64,000 bases of DNA from Candidatus Pedobacter colombiensis. GTDB lineage: Bacteria > Bacteroidota > Bacteroidia > Sphingobacteriales > Sphingobacteriaceae. The stretch lies in NCBI GenBank assembly GCA_029202485.1, contig CP119313.1:2604001-2668000 (forward strand), in the 5' to 3' direction. The position numbers and the translations under genes are program-made. Shown here piece by piece: positions 8,080 through 18,300 of this stretch (positions within the stretch are counted from its first letter, which is position 1; every line of letters begins with the position of its first letter). Under the pieces are notes generated by a model. That model was given only the letters and a program-made list of their open reading frames with translations, was not told the origin of the DNA and ran no database searches.

Positions 8080-9861
8080 CTACATTCTTTCCGGAACCGT
8101 AATTCCTAAAATACGCATACCTTTTTTCAAAACCTCCGCAATTACAAAGCTTAAGTTTAAACGGTGCTGCTTAACAGCCTCATTTTCTTCCTTAATAATC
8201 GGCGGGGTCTCATGATAAAACTTATTGAATAGCTTAGCTACTTCATACAAGTAGTTAGCTAAAACTGCCGGACTATGCGTCTTCGCAGCCGATTGAATCT
8301 CTGAAGGATACTTAGCCAACAGCATAATCATTTCTAACTCTGTAGCTGTAATTGCTGCACCTACAACACCTGCATTGGCAAAATCATAATCTGCTTTCAG
8401 CAATAATGATTTAATCCTTGCATGCGTATATTGTATAAAAGGACCTGTATTTCCCTGAAAATCGATAGACTCTGCAGGATCAAACAGCAATCTTTTCTTA
8501 GGTTCTACTTTCAACAAAAAGTACTTTAAAGCACCCATACCGATATTATAGTACAAACGCTCCTTCTCTTCATCCTCAAAATCATTTACCTTACCCAAGG
8601 CTTCCGTTTTAGCCTTAGCGGTCTCTATCATTTCGGCAATCAGATCATCCGCATCAACAACAGTTCCTTCACGCGATTTCATCTTGCCACTTGGCAAATC
8701 TACCATGCCATACGATAAATGGTGCAAACCTTTAGCCCAGCTTTTACCCAGCTTTTCTAAAATCAAGAACAACACCTTAAAATGATAATCCTGCTCATTA
8801 CCCACCACGTAGATCGACTCATCCATTTTAAAATCGTCGTACTTCATCTGGGCAGTACCCAAATCCTGAGTAATGTATACAGATGTACCATCAGCACGTA
8901 AAACCAATTTTTGGTCTAAACCATCAGCAGTTAAGTCAATCCATACCGAACCGTCCGGCTTTTTAAAGAAAACTCCTTTTTCAAGCCCTTCATCAACTGT
9001 ACCCTTACCCAATAAATAGGTATTGCTTTCGTAATAGTACTTATCAAAATCAACACCCAGGTTTTTATAGGAAACAGCAAAGCCGTCGTACACCCAACCG
9101 TTCATGGTCTTCCAGAGTTCAATCACTTCCGGAACGCCAGCTTCCCAATCCTGAAGCATTTTCTGCGCTTCTTTAATTAAAGATGCATTCTTTTTAGCCT
9201 CCTCCTCTGTTTGCCCTTCCAGCTTTAAAGCCTCAATTTCTTTTTTATACTCCTTATCGAAAACTACATAATACTTCCCTACAAGGTGATCACCTTTCAT
9301 CAACGAGCTTTCAGGTGTTTCGCCATTGCCCCATTTCTGCCAGGCCAGCATGGATTTACAGATATGAATCCCCCTGTCGTTCACCAGGTTTACTTTAATC
9401 ACATCGTAACCGCTCGCTTTAAGCAATTCTGCCACCGAATAACCCAATAAGTTATTTCTGACGTGGCCCAAATGCAAAGGCTTATTGGTATTTGGTGATG
9501 AATATTCGACCATCACCTTTTTGCCATTGGATTTAAATAAACCAAATGAAGGGTTTAACAAAGTAGTATTAAATAGATTTACCCAATAAGCATCGGCAAT
9601 GCTCAGGTTTAAAAAGCCCTTAACCACGTTAAAAGCAGTAACCTCTTCAAGGTTTGCGACTAAATATTCGCCCAGATCGGTAGCCGTAGCCTCCGGTGAT
9701 TTTTTGGAGAAACGCACTATAGGAAATACCACTATAGTGATCTGTCCCTCAAATTCAGTCCTTGTATCCTGTAAATTCACCTGGTTCTCAGGTAAATCCT
9801 GCTGATATAACTCTTTTACTGCTGCTACAGTTGCAGCTATAATATTATGTTCGATGTTCAT
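8080..9861 (-). CDS. argS: Arginyl-tRNA synthetase
   Basis: A 593-residue class I synthetase charging tRNA-Arg. It has the N-terminal Add-1 domain, the HIGH-type motif as HLGH in NKPLHLGHVRNNLLG near residue 130, and the ArgRS signature around GMVDLPSGKMKSREGT. The C-terminal DALR anticodon-binding domain ends GITVPERM. Length is typical. It lies 22 bases downstream of the arginase gene, so a shared transcript links arginine catabolism with arginine charging. Confidence 0.98.
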   Translation of the reverse strand: MNIEHNIIAATVAAVKELYQQDLPENQVNLQDTRTEFEGQITIVVFPIVRFSKKSPEATATDLGEYLVANLEEVTAFNVVKGFLNLSIADAYWVNLFNTTLLNPSFGLFKSNGKKVMVEYSSPNTNKPLHLGHVRNNLLGYSVAELLKASGYDVIKVNLVNDRGIHICKSMLAWQKWGNGETPESSLMKGDHLVGKYYVVFDKEYKKEIEALKLEGQTEEEAKKNASLIKEAQKMLQDWEAGVPEVIELWKTMNGWVYDGFAVSYKNLGVDFDKYYYESNTYLLGKGTVDEGLEKGVFFKKPDGSVWIDLTADGLDQKLVLRADGTSVYITQDLGTAQMKYDDFKMDESIYVVGNEQDYHFKVLFLILEKLGKSWAKGLHHLSYGMVDLPSGKMKSREGTVVDADDLIAEMIETAKAKTEALGKVNDFEDEEKERLYYNIGMGALKYFLLKVEPKKRLLFDPAESIDFQGNTGPFIQYTHARIKSLLLKADYDFANAGVVGAAITATELEMIMLLAKYPSEIQSAAKTHSPAVLANYLYEVAKLFNKFYHETPPIIKEENEAVKQHRLNLSFVIAEVLKKGMRILGITVPERM

Positions 9862-9883
9862 ATGCTAATAATCCCCAAATCTA

Positions 9884-10834
9884 CTATTCGTTTCTGAAAG
9901 CGTTAGTTGCTTTAATTAAAATTTCAAAGGCATGCTCTGCCATCTGGTTTTCCCGGTCTAAGGTTGGGTTCACTTCTACAATTTCGAAGCAGCAAACCTT
10001 CTGATTGGTAATCAGGCCCGACATTAACTTGCCTGCTTCCCTTTCCGTTAATCCCTGTGCTACCGGAGTACCCGTCCCTCTTGAAGCTGTAGGGTCAAGT
10101 GAATCCACATCAAAAGAAACATAGATCAAATCACAATGATCTAAATACTGAAGTGTCTCAATTACAGTCCGTTCTACCCCTCTTTTTCTAAGGTCTGCAG
10201 TAGTAACGATCTTAACCTTATGCTTCTTGATCAATGCCTCCTCAGGCCGTTCCATATCCCGGGCCGAAATCAGCACCAGATCGCGGTAATTGATCTTAGG
10301 TGCGATCTTACCCACATTTTTAAGTTGATACCAGTAATTAATCGTTTCCTGATCCAGCTTATTCACTTTTGCGTCTAAATTGTCCTCATCAAGTGCCATC
10401 GCAAGCGGCATTCCGTGCATATTCCCCGATGGCGTTGTGTAAGGAGAATGTAAATCTGCATGCGCATCAATCCATACTACCCCTAATTTCGACTTCGGAT
10501 ACATGGCTTTTATCCCTGCAATGGTACCTGCAGCAGTACTGTGGTCGCCCGCTAATACGATCGGAAATTCACCTTTTGCTAAGGTCGAACTTACCTCGTC
10601 GCTCACCCGTTCTACCATCGTCAATATTCCTGAAATCCGCTTTGCAAATGGGCTACCGGTACTTTCAAGCAATAAATGATTCTCTGTAGGCACTTCTACA
10701 GACTTATGTTTTTTAAAAAAACGGCTTCCAAAATCAAGCGCAGCAATCTTAATTGCATCCACCCCTAAACTGGCCCCACGTGTGCCGGCGCCGATCTCAG
10801 ATTTTACCTCAATAATTTTTAAAGTCTTAGTCAT
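9884..10834 (-). CDS. rocF: Arginase
   Basis: A 316-residue ureohydrolase converting arginine to ornithine and urea. The binuclear manganese ligands are visible in GDHSTAAG, DAHADLHSP and SFDVDSLDP. The SGNMHGMPLAMAL block matches the SGNxHG motif that grips the alpha-amino and carboxyl groups of arginine, favouring arginase over agmatinase. Its product urea is the substrate of the two ureases in this window. It is divergent from arginine decarboxylase, with overlapping promoter elements between them. Confidence 0.93.
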   Translation of the reverse strand: MTKTLKIIEVKSEIGAGTRGASLGVDAIKIAALDFGSRFFKKHKSVEVPTENHLLLESTGSPFAKRISGILTMVERVSDEVSSTLAKGEFPIVLAGDHSTAAGTIAGIKAMYPKSKLGVVWIDAHADLHSPYTTPSGNMHGMPLAMALDEDNLDAKVNKLDQETINYWYQLKNVGKIAPKINYRDLVLISARDMERPEEALIKKHKVKIVTTADLRKRGVERTVIETLQYLDHCDLIYVSFDVDSLDPTASRGTGTPVAQGLTEREAGKLMSGLITNQKVCCFEIVEVNPTLDRENQMAEHAFEILIKATNAFRNE

Positions 10835-10866
10835 AAAAAAAATACGGGTGTATTTTATAAAGTGTT

Positions 10867-10874
10867 TATCTTTG
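10867..10874 (+). promoter_or_regulatory. Putative -7 promoter element for arginine decarboxylase
   Basis: TATCTTTG matches TAnnTTTG exactly and lies 63 bases before the speA start. No clear TTTG is seen at the -33 position. Confidence 0.45.
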
Positions 10875-10878
10875 ACCC

Positions 10879-10906
10879 CAAAATTAACTTATTTTAATTT
10901 GCCAAA
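10879..10906 (-). promoter_or_regulatory. Putative promoter for arginase-argS-mnmE
   Basis: On the minus strand TTTG (10906-10903) is followed after 16 bases by TAATTTTG (10886-10879). Both match the Bacteroidota -33/-7 consensus, with a slightly short spacer. Only 4 bases separate its -7 box from that of the divergent speA promoter. Confidence 0.5.
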
Positions 10907-10936
10907 CCTTATAAATAATAGTTCAAAAATAAAAAA

Positions 10937-12328
10937 ATGCAGAGTTACTCCGAATTTCTTGATCTAAGTGTTGGTTTCCCTCAGGAAGGTTACAGCGTAA
11001 TAGACGACGAATTATATTTTCAAGACCTCAATCTGATGGAAATGATTGAAACCTATGGCACGCCATTGCGTTTCACTTACCTTCCTATGATCAGTAAGAA
11101 AATTCAGCAGGCCAAATTGTTGTTCCAGACAGCGATCATCAAGAACAACTATCGTGGCGATTATAAATACTGCTATTGTACCAAAAGCTCGCACTTCAGA
11201 CATATTGTTGAAGAAGCCCTTAAAAATGGCATCCACCTCGAAACTTCCTCTGCATTTGATATGCCAATGATTGAGGCGTTGGAGAAAAAAGGCGCCCTGA
11301 CCAAGGATATTACGGTAATCTGTAATGGTTTTAAAACCTATCAGTACAAGCAATATATCATTGATATGTTGCATGATGGTTATAAAAACATCATCCCGGT
11401 GTTAGACAACAAAGAGGAATTTAACCTTTTTGATGATGAAGTGGAAATGGACACTCCTTGTAACCTGGGTATCCGTATTGCGGCTGAGGAACAACCGGAT
11501 TCACAATTCTATACTTCCCGTTTAGGTGTTCGTTTGGAAGATGTAATAGATTTTTATAACAATAAAATCGCTGCAAACCCTAATTTTAGGGTTAAACTAT
11601 TGCATTTCTTCATCAACTCGGGTATTACAGATTCTCCGTACTACTGGAACGAGCTGGAAAAATATGTAACGCTATATTGCAAATTTAAAAAGATCAATCC
11701 TGAACTGGATACTTTGGATATTGGTGGTGGTATGCCATTTAAAGATTCACTGGTATTTGATTTCGATTACGAATACATGGTAAACGAAATTGTGAAAAGG
11801 ATTAAAGAAATCTGTGCGGAACATGATGTTGTTGAACCGGATATCATTACTGAATTTGGTAAATACACCGTAGCTGAAGCATCCGGTATTTTATACAAGG
11901 TATTAGGACGTAAACAACAGAACGACAGAGAGAAATGGCTGATGCTTGACGGATCATTCATTACCAATTTACCGGATGTTTGGGCATTGAACCAAAAATA
12001 TATCCTCCTTCCGATCAACAACTGGGATGCAGAATACGAAAGGGTAAACCTTGGTGGTATTACTTGTGACGGACAGGATTACTACAATCAGGAAGCACAC
12101 ATGAATAGTGTGTTTATGCCTAAAACACGTAAAGTTCAATATTTAGGTTTCTTCAATACCGGCGCTTATCAGGAAGTATTGAGTGGTTATGGTGGTATAC
12201 ACCATTGCTTATTGCCTAGCCCTAAACACGTCATCATCCGTCGTAATCGGGATGAGACCTTCAACTTTGAAGTGTTTGGCGAAGAACAAAACAGTAAACA
12301 GGTATTAAAGATTCTGGGTTATACCTAG
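10937..12328 (+). CDS. speA: Arginine decarboxylase, PLP-dependent fold type III
   Basis: A 463-residue protein of the alanine-racemase-fold decarboxylases, making agmatine from arginine for polyamine synthesis. The PLP lysine is probably in YKYCYCTKSSHFRHI near residue 75, and the glycine-rich phosphate-binding segment is LDIGGGMPF. It is shorter than the roughly 630-residue E. coli SpeA and corresponds to the compact form common in Bacteroidota. Substrate specificity is inferred from family and from its position divergent from arginase. A terminator follows directly. Confidence 0.88.
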   Translation: MQSYSEFLDLSVGFPQEGYSVIDDELYFQDLNLMEMIETYGTPLRFTYLPMISKKIQQAKLLFQTAIIKNNYRGDYKYCYCTKSSHFRHIVEEALKNGIHLETSSAFDMPMIEALEKKGALTKDITVICNGFKTYQYKQYIIDMLHDGYKNIIPVLDNKEEFNLFDDEVEMDTPCNLGIRIAAEEQPDSQFYTSRLGVRLEDVIDFYNNKIAANPNFRVKLLHFFINSGITDSPYYWNELEKYVTLYCKFKKINPELDTLDIGGGMPFKDSLVFDFDYEYMVNEIVKRIKEICAEHDVVEPDIITEFGKYTVAEASGILYKVLGRKQQNDREKWLMLDGSFITNLPDVWALNQKYILLPINNWDAEYERVNLGGITCDGQDYYNQEAHMNSVFMPKTRKVQYLGFFNTGAYQEVLSGYGGIHHCLLPSPKHVIIRRNRDETFNFEVFGEEQNSKQVLKILGYT

Positions 12329-12350
12329 AAATCGTAAACGTATAATTTTT

Positions 12351-12390
12351 ACAGCCCCGATTGTCTAGCACTTTTCGGGGCTGTTTTTTT
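12351..12390 (+). terminator. Rho-independent terminator after speA
   Basis: ACAGCCCCGA and its exact complement form a 10-bp stem around a 14-base loop, followed by a run of seven T. The T-run overlaps the stop codon of the convergent VOC gene. Confidence 0.85.
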
Positions 12391-12787
12391 AACCACCGGC
12401 ATGTAATGCCATACGGTTTCCTTCAGGGTCTATGAAGAACGCCATGTACCCCACTTGTTCATTGATTAATGTTTTAGGCATAACCACCTTACCACCGGCA
12501 GGCTCAATCTTATCGATCACCGTCTGAATGGTAGGATTGGCATTAAGGTAAACAATTGTACCCTCTAACCCAGGTTTGTGCATATCGCTTTTTACCAAAG
12601 CACCCGAAACCTTACCGTTCTGAGATTGCATGTCGAAAGGAAAAAATGTCATTTCCATATCCATCATATCCTGAGTATCCATCTTAATATCAAAAATAGA
12701 CTCATAAAACTTTTTCGCTCTTGCGGTGTCAATAACGGGTATTTCAAACCAGTTTAATGCATTTGTATGTGCGCTGATCTTTTCCAT
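12389..12787 (-). CDS. VOC (glyoxalase/bleomycin resistance) family protein
   Basis: A 132-residue single-copy vicinal oxygen chelate protein starting with NALNWFEIPVIDTARAKKFYESIF and ending AFFIDPEGNRMALHAGG. These are the two beta-alpha-beta-beta-beta module signatures of the COG3324-like group. Members bind a metal and act on varied small substrates, and no substrate can be read from the sequence. It is convergent with speA and appears monocistronic. Confidence 0.88.
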   Translation of the reverse strand: MEKISAHTNALNWFEIPVIDTARAKKFYESIFDIKMDTQDMMDMEMTFFPFDMQSQNGKVSGALVKSDMHKPGLEGTIVYLNANPTIQTVIDKIEPAGGKVVMPKTLINEQVGYMAFFIDPEGNRMALHAGG

Positions 12788-12883
12788 TGTATTATACTTT
12801 TAAAATTTTGTCCAATGATGAACATCAAAATGAAGAATATGTTTTAATTAAAATTCCACACTGCGTAAACAAACAATTTATCA

Positions 12884-12900
12884 CGCTATATTAGCGTGTA
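12884..12900. promoter_or_regulatory. Perfect inverted repeat upstream of signalling cluster
   Basis: CACGCTA and TAGCGTG flank a 3-base centre, 68 bases before the first gene of the kinase/phosphatase cluster. It is a candidate operator or short hairpin. The region also holds a loose TAATTTTTG box at 12899-12907. Confidence 0.3.
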
Positions 12901-12968
12901 ATTTTTGTACTGAATTAACTAGCTTTACCGTTATATAGCAATTGCACCAGAACATTAACCCCTTATAG

Positions 12969-13919
12969 ATGGAAGAAAAACCTTCTTTTTGGCAAAGAAT
13001 AGGAATACAGGATTGGTTTTTAAGCAACAATGAGTCCGCTCCGACAGCTAAATCACAACCACTTACCCCAGATACAGTTTATAAATACATCATAGATAAA
13101 TTCAAGGAATCTATCGCAGAGCTTTCATTTGCCGAGCGCATAGTTTTCTACCATGAGTTTATTATTTGCCTGAATACTGATGACTACCGTACATTTATGG
13201 ACAATAAAAACGGCTTATTCGGGCTCATTGCACAGGAATCTGTAAAAAAGTTTTACGAAATATTGAACGACTATGCTGCTACGGGTAAAAGAGTCGAACC
13301 GTCTAGCAATAAATGGGTTTTTCGCTTTGTTTCACATCCGGATTATAAGTCAGGAGATAAGGGTTTTATTGGTAAATTAATGCCCGATGGTGCGCAGAAA
13401 CAAGAGAATCTAAGGGTTACGTTTATCCCTCGGCAAACCGGATTGGCACAAACATTTGATATCAGCAACGATCTGTTAAAGGATTTTATCTTCTATAGCG
13501 AAGGGTATTACGAAATCCCCTATCTGGCCAACTTAAAAGTTGCACCCAAGCAGGAAGTTGTTGAGGAAAACACTTTACTAGCCAGATTTGAGACTACCCT
13601 GCCGGATAAAGCCTTTTCTGGACAAAAACTGGAATACCTGATGAAATCTAATGACATCACGGTTTCAGGTAATGAGGAAACAAGAATGGATGGAAATATC
13701 TTTAAGATCCCATCAGAATGGGTAAACTCACCACATCTTCAAATCCGTTACAGCAAAACAGAAAATAAATTTTTCCTTTCTTCTTTCGGAGAAAAGACGA
13801 TTTTGAACGAAAATCTGGTTGAAAGAAGCAATCCCGATGATCCAAAATGGACCGAACTCCCCGTAAATTCCAGAATCATCCTGAACGGAATTATTGGTGT
13901 TAATATATTTAAAGCCTAG
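12969..13919 (+). CDS. FHA-like protein of the Ser/Thr signalling cluster
   Basis: A 316-residue cytoplasmic protein with no signal or membrane segment. The C-terminal third, about residues 195-315, looks like a divergent FHA or SMAD/FHA beta-sandwich: ISGNEETR-type strand, IPSEWVNSPHLQIRYSKTENKFFLSSFGEKT, then NSRIILNGIIGVNIF. The canonical GR...S..H residues are weak; only SPHLQI resembles SxxH. The N-terminal part is helical and unassigned. As first gene of the cluster, it may be an adaptor for the kinase or phosphatase downstream. Confidence 0.65.
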   Translation: MEEKPSFWQRIGIQDWFLSNNESAPTAKSQPLTPDTVYKYIIDKFKESIAELSFAERIVFYHEFIICLNTDDYRTFMDNKNGLFGLIAQESVKKFYEILNDYAATGKRVEPSSNKWVFRFVSHPDYKSGDKGFIGKLMPDGAQKQENLRVTFIPRQTGLAQTFDISNDLLKDFIFYSEGYYEIPYLANLKVAPKQEVVEENTLLARFETTLPDKAFSGQKLEYLMKSNDITVSGNEETRMDGNIFKIPSEWVNSPHLQIRYSKTENKFFLSSFGEKTILNENLVERSNPDDPKWTELPVNSRIILNGIIGVNIFKA

Positions 13920-13922
13920 TTT

Positions 13923-14021
13923 ATGTCGCAATGCCTATCTGTAGCGTTACTGCTAATCTGTGTGATCTTATTGATCGCGCACTTTGTGGCTATTAAAAAT
14001 CCAAACAGCAACAATGGATAG
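13923..14021 (+). CDS. Putative 32-residue single-span membrane peptide
   Basis: An ATG three bases after the preceding stop opens a 32-codon frame reading MSQCLSVALLLICVILLIAH and then a polar tail KNPNSNNG. It has one clear transmembrane helix. Its stop overlaps the PP2C start as ATGGATAG, the kind of overlap seen in coupled operon genes. There is no homology evidence, and the frame could be chance in a 94-base gap. Confidence 0.4.
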   Translation: MSQCLSVALLLICVILLIAHFVAIKNPNSNNG

Positions 14022-15390
14022 AAATTATTTTGGAATAACTGATACCGGAAAATTACGCAGCAATAATGAAGATACCTTTATTGCCGAAAGAATAGCGGGG
14101 ACAGAATTTGTCCTTGCCTGTGTAATAGATGGGGTTGGTGGCTATACCGGTGGTGAAGTTGCAGCGGCCATTGCCCGAGACACGATATTAAAGCTGATCG
14201 ACAAGCCAGGTGGTGACTTATCGCTATTAATGCAGTCAGCAATTACCGAGGCAAATGATCAGATCCTTGCCGCAAAACAGGAAAACAAGGAATATGAAGA
14301 CATGGCTTGTGTGCTGACTGTAGCGCTGGCAGACCTTAAAAATAACCAATTCCATTATGCCCATGTTGGCGACACCCGCTTGTATTTACTACGCGACAGC
14401 TCTTTAATAAAAATATCTAAAGATCAGTCATTTGTAGGCTTCATGGAAGATTCGGGACGCCTAACCGAGGAGCAAGCCATGCAACATCCCAAGCGTAATG
14501 AGATCAATAAAGCATTAGGCTTTGCAGGCAATATTGGCGTGCAGGAAGATTATATAGAAACAGGAAATTCTCCTTTTTTACCTGGTGATGTGATCCTGCT
14601 ATGCAGTGATGGTTTATCAGATATGGTGAATAAGCAAACCATCACCGATGTACTCTTAAAAGACACTGAACTTGAAGAAAAGGGTATCGAGCTTATTGAT
14701 GCAGCTAACCAAAATGGGGGTCTTGATAACATTACGATAGTGCTTGTCAAAAATAACAAAGCAGCATTCGTTCACGAAGTTACAAAACCTGCGGCTCGCC
14801 CTAAGAAGGATAAAATTTTACCAGCAATAACTGAAACAACAACTCCTCAGGAAAAAACAACGGAACAACAAGTTGAAACTGTCAAAACTGAACAATCCAT
14901 ACAAAATAAAGCAACCCCGATAAGCCCCTTATTGATTTTTATAGCTTTTGTAGTACTGGCAGCAATAACGTATTTTTTATGGAAACAATCATCCGGCGAC
15001 ACCAATAATGAACCACATCCAAAAGTAGATTCTACACTATATGCTAAAAATGCTCAGGCCTTAAAGTTGCAGGACACCCTGAACAAACTTACCGGAAACA
15101 TCTTGATACTGGATGATTCTGTGTTTAAATCACCTATACTGATTAGCGAACCGATTAAAATAACCAGAGATAGCTTGTATTTGAAAGCTTCAGGCAAAAT
15201 CACCCTAAAAAGCGACTCAGGATACAAAGGACAACCTTTTTTAATTGAAGCTACCAATAAAAGCGTTTTACTGGAAAACTTTACTTTGGAGAACTTTGAT
15301 ACTGTGAGCGCATTGCAACGAAAAGGTGTATTGCTAAAAAATGTACAATTCATCAGAACGGATGCTCCGGCTGTAAAACCTAACAAATAG
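14014..15390 (+). CDS. PP2C-family Ser/Thr phosphatase with transmembrane anchor
   Basis: I use the ATG at 14014 because PP2C domains begin like MDRNYFGITDTGKLRSNNED, giving 458 residues. Metal-binding motifs are the Asp in RSNNED, DGVGGYTGGE, CSDGLSDMV and GGLDNITIVLV, filling about residues 1-245. A linker leads to one membrane helix near 310 (PLLIFIAFVVLAAITYFLW) and a roughly 115-residue extracytoplasmic beta-rich tail. It is the likely counterpart of mycobacterial PstP, reversing the kinase at 20201. Its TAG abuts the next start. Confidence 0.93.
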   Translation: MDRNYFGITDTGKLRSNNEDTFIAERIAGTEFVLACVIDGVGGYTGGEVAAAIARDTILKLIDKPGGDLSLLMQSAITEANDQILAAKQENKEYEDMACVLTVALADLKNNQFHYAHVGDTRLYLLRDSSLIKISKDQSFVGFMEDSGRLTEEQAMQHPKRNEINKALGFAGNIGVQEDYIETGNSPFLPGDVILLCSDGLSDMVNKQTITDVLLKDTELEEKGIELIDAANQNGGLDNITIVLVKNNKAAFVHEVTKPAARPKKDKILPAITETTTPQEKTTEQQVETVKTEQSIQNKATPISPLLIFIAFVVLAAITYFLWKQSSGDTNNEPHPKVDSTLYAKNAQALKLQDTLNKLTGNILILDDSVFKSPILISEPIKITRDSLYLKASGKITLKSDSGYKGQPFLIEATNKSVLLENFTLENFDTVSALQRKGVLLKNVQFIRTDAPAVKPNK

Positions 15391-15395
15391 TGAAT

Positions 15396-18300
15396 ATGAG
15401 CAAACAATCAATTACCACCCCCAATAGAAAGGTTGAGCGTATCTTCTTACTGCTCATTACTCTTGTCTTGGGTGCTTTGTTTGTTACGCTATACCATGCC
15501 CAGCAGCAAAATTTCGCTGATGTACCTCAGCGACTGGCTAATGGAACAATGGTGAATATCAATGCTGCTAATCCCGGTAAACAAATTAAAACCCTGTTGA
15601 ATAAAGGCTATTACTTTGAGGACAAAAAGGATATCGATCTGATTGAAAATGTGGTCACAAGTGGTATCCCATTGTATAAAGAAGCGATTGACAATATTGG
15701 CGAACTCAATAAACGCAAGTTTTTTGTGCCAGCCGACATCGCTTTTACACAGGGTGGAAAAAACTTTAAAGAACGTGTTATTGCTTCTCGTTTATTGCTG
15801 GGCTTTACCGGATCAGACTCTCTAAAATATAAAGAAGAACAACAGCGACCACAGCAATTGCCTGCACAAAAGGATTTTGCAAAAGGGAACTATGGCATAA
15901 AGGGAAAGATCGTTGATACTGCAGGAAAACCGGCATCAGGAGTCTTAGTTAGATTACAAATGATATTACCACAAGATACAGCCTATACTGAAGCTGATGT
16001 GGTCAATGATTTTATTGCTTATCTGCGCACAGATGCAAATGGCGAATATAACTTTCAACATCTGCCTGACGATAAGGCATATGGGGTACTTCCGTTAAAG
16101 CCGGGCTTTCAGTTTGGCAGATCCCAGGGCTTAGAAGATTTAGATAAGAATACTACGCTAAATTTCCGACAGTCGCCACATAGTATTAAGCTGTTTTCGA
16201 CCAGGGACTTTAAAATCCTTAAGAAAGAAAAATCGCTGATTGTGCGAACACCGGCAGATTACAATAAATGGTACTGGATCATTGCTGTTTCTTTTTTTGC
16301 AGGCTTCTTTCTACTGCATCTTTTAATGAGTGTAAAATACCCGCAAGCAGACCAGCTGATCCTACCAATCATTATGTTGATGACGGGTATCTCCTTTCTT
16401 ACTTTGTTAAGTCTGCAAGATCCTTTACGAGATAGATTTTTGGCCAGAGACAGCCTTATTTTTTATGGCATAGGGGTATTCAGTATCTGCATCATGTTGT
16501 CGATACAGATGCGTAAGTTCAATGTAGACTCCCGCTGGTACAGGATGTTACTGGTAAAAAATGCATACAGCAAAGCTAAGGGCTGGCAATGGGCAATAAT
16601 GGCCTTGTGTCTATTGGCCATGACCATCATATTTGGCACTGGTCCGGAAGGCAGCGGTGTAAAGGTAAACTTGTTTGGTGTACAACCCAGCGAGATCGTA
16701 AAATACGGTATTATCTTGTTCCTGGCTGGCTTTTTTGCCTCCAACGAGCGATTTATCACCGAGTACAGTAGCTGGCGCAAACGCTGGATTTTCTTCTCCT
16801 TTGCTTTATTTGCCATGGTGGTTGCCATATTAATGTACTTGTTACTGGGAGACCTGGGACCTGCAATGGTGGTTTGCTTTACTTTTATCATTCTGTTTTC
16901 TTTCTCGCGCGGCGATTTTATGATGATGGTTACTGCTATCATTATCTATGTATTTAGTGCCTGGTTCCTGAACGTCTGGATCGCTACGCTCGTTACAGCT
17001 GTATTGGTATCGCTAATTATGGTGATCAATAAAAAGACCAGCGAATCGGCCATCATGATTGTTATGGTCATGGCTGCTTTTTTACTCATCGATCAGGTGC
17101 CCTATCTGGATAAATTAATTCCGGGTCCGGTAAACAGGCTTACAGAGCGTAAATCAATATGGCAAGATCCCTGGAACAACGAGGTTTATGGTGGCGACCA
17201 GGTGGCCAATGGCATCTGGGCAATTGCCAGCGGAGGGATTAGCGGTCAGGGTGTTGGTCAGGCTTTTGCGAAAACCATTCCCGAAGCCCATACCGATATG
17301 ATTTTACCTGCTATTGGCGAAGAGTTTGGCTGGACAGGTATCATTGGCATTTTTATATTGTTCCTGATATTTCTGCATCGCGCCATACTTATTGGCCGGC
17401 AAACCGGAATGCCCTTCCTGTTTTATTTATGTGCAGGTGTAGGTATTAGTTTGTTTATACAGTTTTTATTGATTGCCGGAGGCTCAACAGGTGCATTGCC
17501 GCTATCTGGTGTTGCCCTCCCCTTTATCAGCTATGGAGGCTCGTCTTTGGTAGCGAATATGTTGGCTGCAGGATTTTTACTATCTGTATCGAAAGTTAAG
17601 GGGACAACCGTGCAAATGGCTTACATCACCAAACAACAAGATAAAAATCTCGTGCCGGCATTGCTTGCTGCTACTATAGCTATCATACTACTTACGATGA
17701 CTGTATCTAACTACATCACCCACAATGAGAAATGGGTAGTACAACCTGCATTGGTAGCCGACAAAAGTGGTGCCCGCATGTTCAGCTATAATCCGCGGAT
17801 CGCGATATTGATGAACAAACTGGCAGCAGGTGATTTGTATGACAGAAATGGACGTATTCTGGCCACGAGTAAACCTGAGCACATCAGAAAACAGCAGCAC
17901 GAACTTCATGCAGCAGGGATTAATTATGATTTAGATTCGGCCGAGCATAAGCGCGTTGATCGATATTATCCATTTGAGGAACAACTCTTCTTTTGGGTTG
18001 GAGATAACAATACCGGTGTTTTTAATGGCAGCACCAATGGCTACTTTGCAGAATATGAACATGCGGCAGAACTGAGAGGATTTAAGACTCCTACAGTTTC
18101 ATTTAATACGCATGCCAATAAATATCACGAAGACCGTTTCTTGCCAAAAGGTGTAAAGGAAATGACAGTAAGTAAAAGGGATTATACAGCTCTTGCTCCA
18201 CTTTTACTATCTGGCATTAACAGCGCTGAAGTTGAAGCATTTAAAAGAAGAAACAGAGATGTAAAACTGACCATAGATGCTGGCTTGCAGACCAGCATTC

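Noticed and set aside
13984..14013. PP2C start at the upstream ATG (MWLLKIQTATM)
   Set aside because: The PP2C domain naturally begins at the ATG at 14014, and the upstream stretch belongs to the membrane-peptide frame.
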